6,856 nucleotides of DNA from an uncultured Paludibacter sp. (GTDB lineage: Bacteria > Bacteroidota > Bacteroidia > Bacteroidales > Paludibacteraceae). A program made the position numbers and the translations under genes. This document shows, one piece after another, positions 1 to 5,342 of the stretch (the first letter of the stretch is position 1; each line of letters starts with the position of its first letter). The stretch covers positions 1 to 6,856 of the forward strand of contig CALFXE010000117.1 in NCBI GenBank assembly GCA_937927845.1, read 5' to 3'. The notes under the pieces are model-generated. The model was not told the origin of the DNA, did not search any database, and saw only the letters and a program-made list of their open reading frames with translations.

Positions 1-14
1 GTATGTTTTGCGGG

Positions 15-32
15 CACAGTGTGGTTACTGTG
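15..32 (-). other. Small inverted repeat just after the fimbrial subunit gene
   Basis: CACAGT at 15-20 pairs with ACTGTG at 27-32 around a 6-nt loop, 6 nt beyond the stop codon of the fimbrilin gene. No T-run follows on the minus strand, so it is not a canonical terminator. It could be a partial attenuator or mRNA 3'-end stabiliser between the abundant structural subunit and later operon genes, or simply chance. Nothing else is visible in the 38 bases left of the gene. Confidence 0.2.
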
Positions 33-38
33 GATAGT

Positions 39-1238
39 TTACCAGATTACGCCTTGTCCAACAACTTTCCAGTCCTCTACTGCCACTGCTACGTCCAGCC
101 ATGCTTTGTCAACCGGATCGATATTGGGATTACCCAATCCTTTGATGGTAAGGGAAATGTTGTATTGGGTATTGCGCTTGATCGTTCCGTCAGCCACATA
201 ACCTTGGTCGTAAGAATATCCTTTGTCTGCAGCGTTTATCCAAATGGGATAATAAGTGTACCCTTCGTTATCGGTATACAACTCTTTCACGGTTTCAACA
301 ACAGCATTATTTTTGTATACTTTTGCACGCAGCACGATAAACATCTTGTCGGTTCCATTGCTTTCGTTTACATAGTAATAGGGAGCATTGGTAACAACCA
401 CCGGAAGTGCGCCGGTTACAGCGTCAGTCAAAGAGGCTGTGGCGACTGCAGAAGCATCGGCAGATCCCACATAAGTGCTTAGCGGTGAAGTCCATTTTGC
501 ACCAAACAGATAGTTCTCGTTCTTAGCCAAATCGCTGCCAAACAGTTTTGTTTCTTTCGGGACGTTAAACATGGCCACTTCCACATCTTTCAAAGCATCG
601 AATACCACTTTCTGGTTAGCTGGTACACTTGCCAGATCCAACACAGCACTAACAATTGCTACGCGGGCATTGACACGGGTGATTGGAAGAGGTTTTTTGT
701 TATCGTTCAAATGGTTTTTATTTTCGCCGGTTTTAGCAGCTACTTCTGCATCCGTATAACCGTAATAGTTATTGCCTTTTACAAGAGTTACATCAAACGG
801 TTCTGCCGTCATGACCAATCCTTTTCCAGCAACATCAGCCGGCAACCCCTTGATTGTCGCAAGAAGTTCTGCTTTCGAGTTCTTTTGTCCAATCTCTGCA
901 TTGGCCACAACCACCACTGTGCGGGCTCCGATGCGGGCTTCAATTTCAGTTACTTCAGCTGCGGCAGCACTCTTATAGGCGTCTAATACATCGCCTTTGA
1001 AGATCCATACCTCCAAGGATTTGATCGCGCTCTCTTGAGCCAATCCTTTTGCCAGAACACCGTCACCGTTCAAATTGCCGGTAGAACGTAGTAAAGAGCC
1101 GTTGCTGGAAGGTAATACCTTGATCGAGATGGTAGCTTCCTTTTCACCGGACAGTTCCGGTACGTCGTCGTTGTTACATCCTGTAAGCCCTAATCCCAAG
1201 GCTACAATTCCTGCTAAAAATAATTTTCCGATTTTCAT
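39..1238 (-). CDS. FimA/Mfa1-like major fimbrial subunit lipoprotein
   Basis: This 399-residue protein resembles the structural subunits of type V (FimA/Mfa1) fimbriae of Bacteroidales, which are exported as lipoproteins, trimmed by an Arg-specific protease at the cell surface and polymerised by strand exchange. Seen in the sequence: a signal peptide with lipobox LTGC (Cys21); an N-terminal domain with the segment PITRVNARVAI (about 185-195), typical of the family; and a C-terminal end with the VAVEDW motif (385-390) stopping at Trp399. Arg51 (LLR-STG) sits close to where FimA and Mfa1 are known to be cleaved (about residue 46-49), so it is a plausible maturation site; this is inference. The start is fixed by the signal peptide. 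The 102-nt gap from the upstream gene has no TAnnTTTG box on this strand, which favours co-transcription. It could instead be a tip or accessory subunit, since these share the fold. Confidence 0.85.
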   Translation of the reverse strand: MKIGKLFLAGIVALGLGLTGCNNDDVPELSGEKEATISIKVLPSSNGSLLRSTGNLNGDGVLAKGLAQESAIKSLEVWIFKGDVLDAYKSAAAAEVTEIEARIGARTVVVVANAEIGQKNSKAELLATIKGLPADVAGKGLVMTAEPFDVTLVKGNNYYGYTDAEVAAKTGENKNHLNDNKKPLPITRVNARVAIVSAVLDLASVPANQKVVFDALKDVEVAMFNVPKETKLFGSDLAKNENYLFGAKWTSPLSTYVGSADASAVATASLTDAVTGALPVVVTNAPYYYVNESNGTDKMFIVLRAKVYKNNAVVETVKELYTDNEGYTYYPIWINAADKGYSYDQGYVADGTIKRNTQYNISLTIKGLGNPNIDPVDKAWLDVAVAVEDWKVVGQGVIW

Positions 1239-1315
1239 AAGTTGATAATTTAAAAAGTGAATAATTTAGTTTAATTTGATCTGTTTAATACGTTTGTTTA
1301 CTTTTAATGTTTATT

Positions 1316-1336
1316 CTTAAGACTCTCATCTTCAAG
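1316..1336 (-). other. Imperfect stem-loop between OmpA-like gene and fimbrilin gene
   Basis: On the minus strand CTT(g)AAGA can pair with TCTTAAG across a 6-nt loop (7 bp with one bulged G), starting 4 nt after the TAG stop of the upstream gene. No T-run follows. It may act as an RNA processing or stability element giving higher fimbrilin mRNA, but such a weak stem could arise by chance. Confidence 0.15.
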
Positions 1337-1340
1337 CTCT

Positions 1341-2384
1341 CTACAAGTTATCTTCTATATATTGTTGGAGTTGTTTTGCGTTGTACTCTGCATCGGCATT
1401 GCCTGCCTGAATAGCTCTGTTGAAGTATTGTTTGGCTCGGGCAGTATCTCTTTTTTGGGCATATGCTACCCCCATTAGATTCATTGCTGCAGGGCTCTCG
1501 TTATACTGCTCCAGATAGGCCAAGGCTGCGTCGGGCCTGTTTGCACGTAACTCACCTACAGCAGCGTTTAAGCAGGCAACTTCGGCATCGGGAAAAGTTC
1601 GACAGGCAATATCAAATACTTCCCTGTATTGCGGGCTATCTGCTGGATAGGTATTGGCCACCAGATACATCTCATTGAGACTTAATACTTTAGGTTTTGT
1701 TTTAATAAGTTCTTTGGCTTCCTCAACGTTAAACGTACGTGAAACGAACGTCACCTCATAATCGTTGCGGCGAAGCGGTGGAAAATACTCCCTGAGCATG
1801 AGCCTGTAAGTTAAACCGCCGTTCAACTCCATGAGTCGTTTTTCGCGGCCCTCGTTTATACCTACGTTGTCGATAATGTTAAGGACAGCTTCTTTATCGG
1901 TCAAAGAGGAACCTTCAACAGCTTTCCGTAATCCTTCCCAGTCTTCGCCGAACCACTGTACGTTAAACCGGTCCCGTGCATAGCCGTATTTCTTCTCCAT
2001 ATAACGGGCAAACGTTTCAGCACGGCGTTGAGAGAGGAGCATATTGCGCTCGTACGTGTCTTCAGGGGAAGCATAGCCGGAGATAGTGAAATTAGTAATT
2101 GAGAGATCAGAATCGGCTTTCAGTGCATGAACTACACTGTCTACTCTGGCCAGTTGCTCAGCATTGTTCTGGAAGTCCGGCAGTAAATCGTAACGTCCCA
2201 CGATGTAGTTGAGGTGTGCGCTGAATATTTCGCTTCGCACTTTTACTTCTTCCACTTCGGGTACGATATAGGACATGCGGAAATCGGGAATGAACTTGTC
2301 GGCCAGGATCCTCTGCGAAACCAATTTATCGGGTTGCATGTCCGAGCAATCGGCACAACCCACTACTTCCGTTCTCAGTAGCAA
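1341..2384 (-). CDS. C-terminal fragment: OmpA-like domain plus helical repeats
   Basis: This is the part beyond the internal stop, open for 347 codons from a TTG at 2384; a nearby ATG lies at 2339. The OmpA-like peptidoglycan-binding domain covers roughly fragment residues 50-145, with the hallmark ISGYASPED (101-109) followed by LSQRRAETFARYM (117-129). The last 110 residues or so (about 233-345) are Ala-rich paired helices of tetratricopeptide type, such as AAMNLMGVAYAQKRD and the following ARAKQYFNRAIQAG. Cys10 and Cys13 (GCADC) belong to the end of the DUF3868 part. There is no signal peptide, so a product made by internal initiation would stay in the cytoplasm and could not join the cell wall as the family is expected to do. 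Whether it is translated separately is unknown. Confidence 0.55.
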   Translation of the reverse strand: MLLRTEVVGCADCSDMQPDKLVSQRILADKFIPDFRMSYIVPEVEEVKVRSEIFSAHLNYIVGRYDLLPDFQNNAEQLARVDSVVHALKADSDLSITNFTISGYASPEDTYERNMLLSQRRAETFARYMEKKYGYARDRFNVQWFGEDWEGLRKAVEGSSLTDKEAVLNIIDNVGINEGREKRLMELNGGLTYRLMLREYFPPLRRNDYEVTFVSRTFNVEEAKELIKTKPKVLSLNEMYLVANTYPADSPQYREVFDIACRTFPDAEVACLNAAVGELRANRPDAALAYLEQYNESPAAMNLMGVAYAQKRDTARAKQYFNRAIQAGNADAEYNAKQLQQYIEDNL

Positions 2385-2399
2385 CCGTGCATTTCGTTG

Positions 2400-2819
2400 C
2401 TAGTCCGAATATGGCAGGGTGGCGGTATAATGCATCGACTGGGCCGTACCGTTCCGGCGCACCAATTGTTTTTCCACCGGCATGGAAAGGTGTGTTTTCC
2501 CATTCCACTCAAACGGCCTTTGGAGCACTTTATTCCGTAGTGTCCCTTTCACGGCTATAGATTCTAATTCTACTTCATTTTGATTGGAGACTATTACAGG
2601 TGTGATAATCAGCATATCATTTTTGTTGAGCCTCAAGTTGTCGAGGTTCATATCCATGGTCACGCTTGTTACGCCCCCTTTCTTAGATATAGCCTGGTTT
2701 TCAATAACTATCTGATCCGTGTAGTTGACTTGAGCCGTTACTACCTCATGGCTTACGAACAAGGCAGTCATCGTAACAAGCAATCTGTATATACTTTTCC
2801 GTTTCATACGTACTTCCAT
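2400..2819 (-). CDS. N-terminal fragment: signal peptide and DUF3868 domain
   Basis: This 139-residue open frame is the piece before the internal TAG. It begins with a signal peptide (KRKSIYRLLVTMTALFVSH, cleavage likely near VVTAQ) and continues with a DUF3868-type beta-rich domain: paired hydrophobic stretches VTSVTMDMNLD and MLIITPVIVSN, then PFEWNGKTH and a closing YTATLPYSD before the stop. Two starts are possible. The ATG at 2819 follows the previous gene by four A residues; the ATG at 2807 gives a tighter signal peptide and has GGAAG a few bases upstream, which looks like a weak ribosome-binding site. If expressed, the product would be secreted but would lack the peptidoglycan-binding OmpA part. 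Confidence 0.6.
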   Translation of the reverse strand: MEVRMKRKSIYRLLVTMTALFVSHEVVTAQVNYTDQIVIENQAISKKGGVTSVTMDMNLDNLRLNKNDMLIITPVIVSNQNEVELESIAVKGTLRNKVLQRPFEWNGKTHLSMPVEKQLVRRNGTAQSMHYTATLPYSD

Positions 2820-2823
2820 TTTT

Positions 2824-3402
2824 TTATTTTATAAGATAAATAAGGGATATTGCCGCTTTAGTTACACCCAAATAGTTTTGGGTATCGCTGGATATTTTGC
2901 TTCCGCACTTCACACAGGTAAACTTGTCGTACGTCAGGTAAGCATAGCCTGCGCCGATGCTGAGCTCAAAATTCCACCTGGGTGAGATTAACCACTGATG
3001 CCCGTAACTGATGCCAGCTCCGTAAGCAAAACCTTCGTAGCGGAATTCGTTTAAATTGGATAAACGACCTACTGGAATATCTATTCCGCCGATGTTGTAT
3101 TCGCCTGCCAATGCATGCAATCCCAAAAAATGGCCGTTGAAACTTTCGCAAAGCCAATACCTCAGCTCGGGCTGAACAATCCAGTGTTTTGCTTTTTTGT
3201 TGTCGTTAAATACAAAAGGGTTGAATCCTCCTCCTACTTCGAGTGTGTACTTACGATTAAGGGCAAATTCTAAACCAACATTTGGTGTACCTGCTGCCGC
3301 CCAATGAGCGAAATTGGTTTTGACTCCGACTGTCTGGGCATGTAATTGATACGTTCCCAGTATCAATACTATAATCAGAATTAATTTATTATGCTTGAGC
3401 AT
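2824..3402 (-). CDS. DUF3575 family fimbrial-locus outer membrane protein
   Basis: This 192-residue protein of the DUF3575 family is regularly the first gene of FimA/Mfa-type loci in Bacteroidales; its exact role is not known to me. Seen: a signal peptide MLKHNKLILIIVLILG ending at HAQ (21-23), then family-typical blocks GVKTNFAHW (26-34), PNVGLEFAL (40-48), HWIVQPELRYWLCESFNGHF (73-92), YGAGISYGHQW (127-137), WNFELSIGAGYAYL (143-156) and CVKCG (163-167), ending in SLIYLIK. Alternating aromatic beta strands suggest a small outer-membrane barrel. I chose the ATG at 3402 over the in-frame ATG at 3477, because only the former places the signal peptide at the N-terminus. The gene is followed 4 nt later by the DUF3868/OmpA gene. 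It is preceded by a long leader from a predicted promoter near 3650. Confidence 0.85.
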   Translation of the reverse strand: MLKHNKLILIIVLILGTYQLHAQTVGVKTNFAHWAAAGTPNVGLEFALNRKYTLEVGGGFNPFVFNDNKKAKHWIVQPELRYWLCESFNGHFLGLHALAGEYNIGGIDIPVGRLSNLNEFRYEGFAYGAGISYGHQWLISPRWNFELSIGAGYAYLTYDKFTCVKCGSKISSDTQNYLGVTKAAISLIYLIK

Positions 3403-3403
3403 T

Positions 3404-3538
3404 TTATTTGTAATATTGGGTTTGTAAATGTGTGAAACTGCAAAAAACAGACACAAAGTTGTATTTTTCGGACTCATAAATGACTGATAAATCTCCTATT
3501 TTATAAAATAGTGTATCTTTTCCACATTTTTTTCTCAT
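3404..3538 (-). CDS. Possible 44-codon leader ORF in the fimbrial 5' UTR
   Basis: An ATG at 3538 opens 44 codons (MRKKCGKDTLFYKIGDLSVI...) ending in TAA at 3404-3406, 1 nt before the ATG of the DUF3575 gene. The peptide is polar and matches no family I recognise. Its position inside the predicted roughly 240-nt leader and its end almost touching the next start would allow translational coupling, but AT-rich DNA yields such frames easily. There is no Shine-Dalgarno site. It overlaps the 16-bp palindrome at 3496-3511. Treat as speculative. Confidence 0.2.
   Translation of the reverse strand: MRKKCGKDTLFYKIGDLSVIYESEKYNFVSVFCSFTHLQTQYYK
3496..3511. promoter_or_regulatory. 16-bp perfect palindrome in the fimbrial leader
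   Basis: CTATTTTA at 3496-3503 is followed directly by its exact reverse complement TAAAATAG at 3504-3511. It lies downstream of the predicted transcription start, about 95 nt before the DUF3575 start codon. It could be a dimeric repressor site or an RNA hairpin; with only A/T in its core, chance is possible. Confidence 0.25.
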
Positions 3539-3569
3539 AAATGAACCCTTTTAGTCACCTTATTTTTTA

Positions 3570-3585
3570 CCTTTATGAATAAAGG
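3570..3585. promoter_or_regulatory. Dyad with 7-bp arms in the fimbrial leader
   Basis: CCTTTAT (3570-3576) and ATAAAGG (3579-3585) are inverted copies separated by GA. It sits about 60 nt after the predicted fimbrial transcription start. The 2-nt centre is too tight for a full hairpin (it could form one of about six pairs), so a protein-binding dyad is as likely. The function is unknown. Confidence 0.25.
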
Positions 3586-3647
3586 CGGGAAAGGTCTAAA
3601 TAATTTTTAATAGGGTTTTTTATTGAGAATTCATTTTTTTGTTGATG

Positions 3648-3703
3648 CAAAATTAGGATAGCCCAAAAGAAAAAGTTATAACTAAAACGACTTTTTTTTG
3701 CAC
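3648..3703 (-). promoter_or_regulatory. Predicted promoter of the fimbrial operon with shared upstream element
   Basis: On the minus strand the sequence TAATTTTG (3655-3648) is a perfect Bacteroides-type -7 box (TAnnTTTG). There is no TTTG at the usual -33 position. Instead, 19 nt upstream begins a 29-bp element (3675-3703), written on the plus strand as GTTATAACTAAA, two bases, GAC, one base, seven T, G, one base, AC. The element recurs before the lipoprotein gene at 6398-6426 with 25 of 29 identities and the same distance to its -7 box. GTTATAAC is itself an 8-bp palindrome. Transcription would start near 3641, giving a leader of about 240 nt. The replacement of -33 by a conserved element suggests activator dependence. 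Confidence 0.6.
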
Positions 3704-3780
3704 TTTTGAGACACTTCAGGAAGTTAAATTTGGACTAAACGAGCATAATGAAAAAATCATACTTCTGATAATGACAAGGT

Positions 3781-3797
3781 TAAAAAGTAACTTTTTA
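3781..3797. promoter_or_regulatory. 17-nt dyad upstream of the fimbrial promoter
   Basis: TAAAAAGT (3781-3788) and ACTTTTTA (3790-3797) are exact inverted copies around a single A. It lies about 80 bp upstream of the shared element and about 285 bp upstream of the regulator gene. It may be an operator for either promoter; low complexity makes chance plausible. Confidence 0.25.
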
Positions 3798-4032
3798 TAC
3801 AAATCCGATAACGAAAAAAAGTCAAAATATTTAATAAAAAGGACACATTCGAGAAAATCAGCGAAAATAACCGTTAAAACACAACTGTTTATATATTAGA
3901 TTCTTGATGTTTTTTCTTCATAATTGACAGCTTTTTTTGAAGACAATCTTTTTTTCCTATTTCATAAAATATTCCCAAATCGTCAAAAAAATTCTCATAC
4001 GGTAAAAAATAAAAGAATAAAAGGAGATGAAA

Positions 4033-4064
4033 TTTGCAGCAGATAGATTCTTTTTTTAATTTTG
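4033..4064 (+). promoter_or_regulatory. Predicted promoter of the membrane AraC-type regulator gene
   Basis: TTTG at 4033-4036 and TAATTTTG at 4057-4064 match the Bacteroides -33 and -7 consensus with a 20-nt spacer. Transcription would begin near 4068-4071, leaving only about 10-13 nt before the ATG at 4081. A second perfect -7 match (TAAATTTG, 4068-4075) lacks a -33 partner. Unlike the two minus-strand promoters it carries a normal -33 box, which fits constitutive synthesis of a regulator. Confidence 0.5.
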
Positions 4065-4080
4065 TCCTAAATTTGTTGCC

Positions 4081-5286
4081 ATGTTATACCCTATTTTTTC
4101 TATCCTGCCCGCAGTTGTATGTGTGTTTTGGATATTTTTACTGCTCGTTGATAAGCAAAAAAACAGGTCGAAAAAGTTTTTTATCCTACTGCTGATCTTT
4201 ATACTGGTCAACTTTATTGCTCATGCCGCTTTTTTCAATCATAAATATGAATTATATACCGTGCTAGACAGCATATGGGTGTTTACTTCATTGCTTATTT
4301 TTCCACTGTACTACTATTACTTAAGGATATTGACGACGGATACGGCGATACAGTATAAGTGGTTCTGGCTTGCTTTACCATCCTTTCTGCTGGCCATATA
4401 CAGCGCAGTGATCTACCTGTTGATGACACCGGCAGAAATGGAATCATTTATACAGGGTATTATGTATCAAAAAAGTGGATATGAGCCTTACCCCCGGTTA
4501 GTTCGTTTGCAAATTTTGCGTGAACACCTCTTTAAAGTCCTGTTTTCAGTTCAGGTCATTTTATCGGTTTATTTTGGTTTCAGGCTTATCGATAAGTACA
4601 ACAAAAAAGTAAAGACGTTTTTCTCGAACCTCGGAGGAAAAGATTTAACTCCCCTAAAATGGGCTGTTGTTGCATTACTACTAGCATCACTGGTTTCGGT
4701 GGTGGCGAACAGTATTGGAAATAGCTACTTTATTGCACGTCCCCAGCTTATTTATATATCTTTTGCTATTTATTCTGTCTGTATTTTTTTCAGTGCTTAT
4801 GTGAGCTACATGCAACGGTTCACCATTGAACATTTTTCTCAAAATGTAAAAGAGTATGAATCAAGCAAGGTCTTTACTGGTAAAAAAACCGTTGCTCATT
4901 ATTATATTCCCGGTATGGACAACCAGAAGTCATTGCGGGACCGTTTGATCTATTTGTTGGAGAAAATGGAGATTTTTAAAAATCCAGAACTAAAGATTTC
5001 CGACGTTTCTTTGTTGTTAAAAACCAACCGTACTTACGTATCAAAGGTAGTTAATGAAGAACTCAACACCAACTTTTGTGATTTGGTGAACAGTTACCGG
5101 GTCAATTATGCCGAAGAATTGCTTTGTTCACCGGAACAAGCTAATTCACTTTCAATTGTAGAAATTGCGGAAATGTCAGGATTTTCAAGTGAAAGTTCTT
5201 TCTATCGGGTGTTTAAAAACAAAAAAGGTATTTCTCCTGGTGTTTATAAACAGCATAGATGTAATGTTTTAGCCGTTAATGGCTAA
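4081..5286 (+). CDS. Membrane-embedded AraC-type transcriptional regulator
   Basis: This 401-residue protein joins a membrane domain to a DNA-binding domain. Seven hydrophobic segments are visible at about residues 4-23, 33-52, 62-82, 94-115, 149-169, 193-212 and 221-243. After a linker, residues 285-392 form an AraC/XylS-type domain with two helix-turn-helix units: ISDVSLLLKTNRTYVSKVV (306-324) and IVEIAEMSGFSSESSFYRVF (359-378), followed by KNKKGISPGVYK, which fits the family signature. No kinase, receiver or periplasmic sensor domain is present, so any signal must be read by the membrane part. The start is supported by the first helix beginning at once and by the promoter just upstream. 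It diverges from the fimbrial operon and converges with the lipoprotein gene, so it may control both; the target is inferred. The ligand is unknown. Confidence 0.85.
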   Translation: MLYPIFSILPAVVCVFWIFLLLVDKQKNRSKKFFILLLIFILVNFIAHAAFFNHKYELYTVLDSIWVFTSLLIFPLYYYYLRILTTDTAIQYKWFWLALPSFLLAIYSAVIYLLMTPAEMESFIQGIMYQKSGYEPYPRLVRLQILREHLFKVLFSVQVILSVYFGFRLIDKYNKKVKTFFSNLGGKDLTPLKWAVVALLLASLVSVVANSIGNSYFIARPQLIYISFAIYSVCIFFSAYVSYMQRFTIEHFSQNVKEYESSKVFTGKKTVAHYYIPGMDNQKSLRDRLIYLLEKMEIFKNPELKISDVSLLLKTNRTYVSKVVNEELNTNFCDLVNSYRVNYAEELLCSPEQANSLSIVEIAEMSGFSSESSFYRVFKNKKGISPGVYKQHRCNVLAVNG

Positions 5287-5330
5287 AAGAAAAGATAAGG
5301 CGGAGCTGTGCCGCCTTATCTTTTCTTTTA
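5284..5330. terminator. Bidirectional terminator with 20-bp perfect stem
   Basis: The arms at 5284-5303 and 5311-5330 are exact reverse complements, with a 7-nt loop (AGCTGTG). The inner part is GC-rich (AAGGCGG) and the outer part is A-rich on the left and T-rich on the right, so each strand ends in a U-rich run. It serves both the regulator gene, whose TAA stop (5284-5286) forms the base of the stem, and the convergent lipoprotein gene that ends at 5343. Confidence 0.9.
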
Positions 5331-5342
5331 ATATATAACTCA

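Larger units (their letters stand above)
1341..2819 (-). pseudogene. DUF3868/OmpA-like fimbrial-locus protein interrupted by an in-frame TAG
   Basis: Read through, this frame encodes a 492-residue protein of the kind found in Bacteroidales fimbrial loci: signal peptide, DUF3868 domain, OmpA-like domain and C-terminal helical repeats. It is broken at codon 140 by TAG (2402-2400). The upstream and downstream parts are in the same frame, with no insertion or deletion, and the reading continues directly into recognisable family sequence (NARLLLR, then a GCADC pair of cysteines). From memory of the family, the stop falls where a Trp is usual (PY-x-x-W), so a single TGG to TAG change would explain it. 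The gene starts 4 nt after the DUF3575 stop and ends 102 nt before the fimbrilin gene. Alternatives are a sequencing error, a recent clonal mutation or suppressed readthrough. TAG is also the natural stop of this same gene, followed after two codons by TGA. Confidence 0.75.
3403..4080. other. AT-rich divergent regulatory region
   Basis: This stretch of about 680 bases lies between the fimbrial operon (leftward) and the regulator gene (rightward). It holds the predicted fimbrial promoter (3648-3703), a leader of about 240 nt with two dyads (3496-3511 and 3570-3585), a 17-nt dyad at 3781-3797, a series of A-tracts at roughly helical spacing (3814-3879) and the predicted regulator promoter just before 4081. 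No convincing protein or RNA gene is visible apart from the doubtful leader ORF. Confidence 0.6.

Noticed and set aside
3..482. Plus-strand open frames opposite the fimbrilin gene, including 571-759 and 711-986
   Set aside because: They lie antisense to a well-supported fimbrial gene, have no family pattern and are shadows of its codon use.
1335..1343. Genome-wide recoding of TAG as a sense codon
   Set aside because: The same gene ends in TAG at 1343-1341, at the natural end of its helical repeats. A TGA two codons later means recoding cannot be formally excluded, but nothing else in the window supports it.
2394..2402. Programmed stop readthrough from the TAG-CAA context
   Set aside because: TAG followed by CAA resembles the eukaryotic viral CARYYA readthrough signal, but the match is incomplete (CGA follows) and that signal is not known to work in bacteria.
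2326..2508. Minus-strand frame crossing the internal stop, as evidence for a frameshift
   Set aside because: The two halves of the DUF3868/OmpA gene are both in the same frame (start positions differ by a multiple of three), so no frame change is needed; the other frame shows no family similarity.
3454..3461. Second fimbrial promoter with CAACTTTG as -7 box on the minus strand
   Set aside because: It lacks the TA of the consensus and has no -33 partner; the box at 3648-3655 is perfect and shares its architecture with the lipoprotein promoter.
3403..3477. N-terminal extension of the DUF3575 protein from the ATG at 3477
   Set aside because: It would put 25 polar and mixed residues in front of a clear signal peptide; the ATG at 3402 gives a normal exported protein.
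3480..3720. Invertible (phase-variable) fimbrial promoter
   Set aside because: No pair of inverted repeats flanking the promoter was found by eye; the two copies of the shared element are in direct orientation, about 2.7 kb apart and upstream of separate genes.
4021..4059. AAGGAG followed by an ATG frame at 4027 as an upstream start of the regulator
   Set aside because: The frame stops after 10 codons (TAA at 4057-4059), the AAGGAG abuts the ATG with no spacing, and the region overlaps the predicted promoter.
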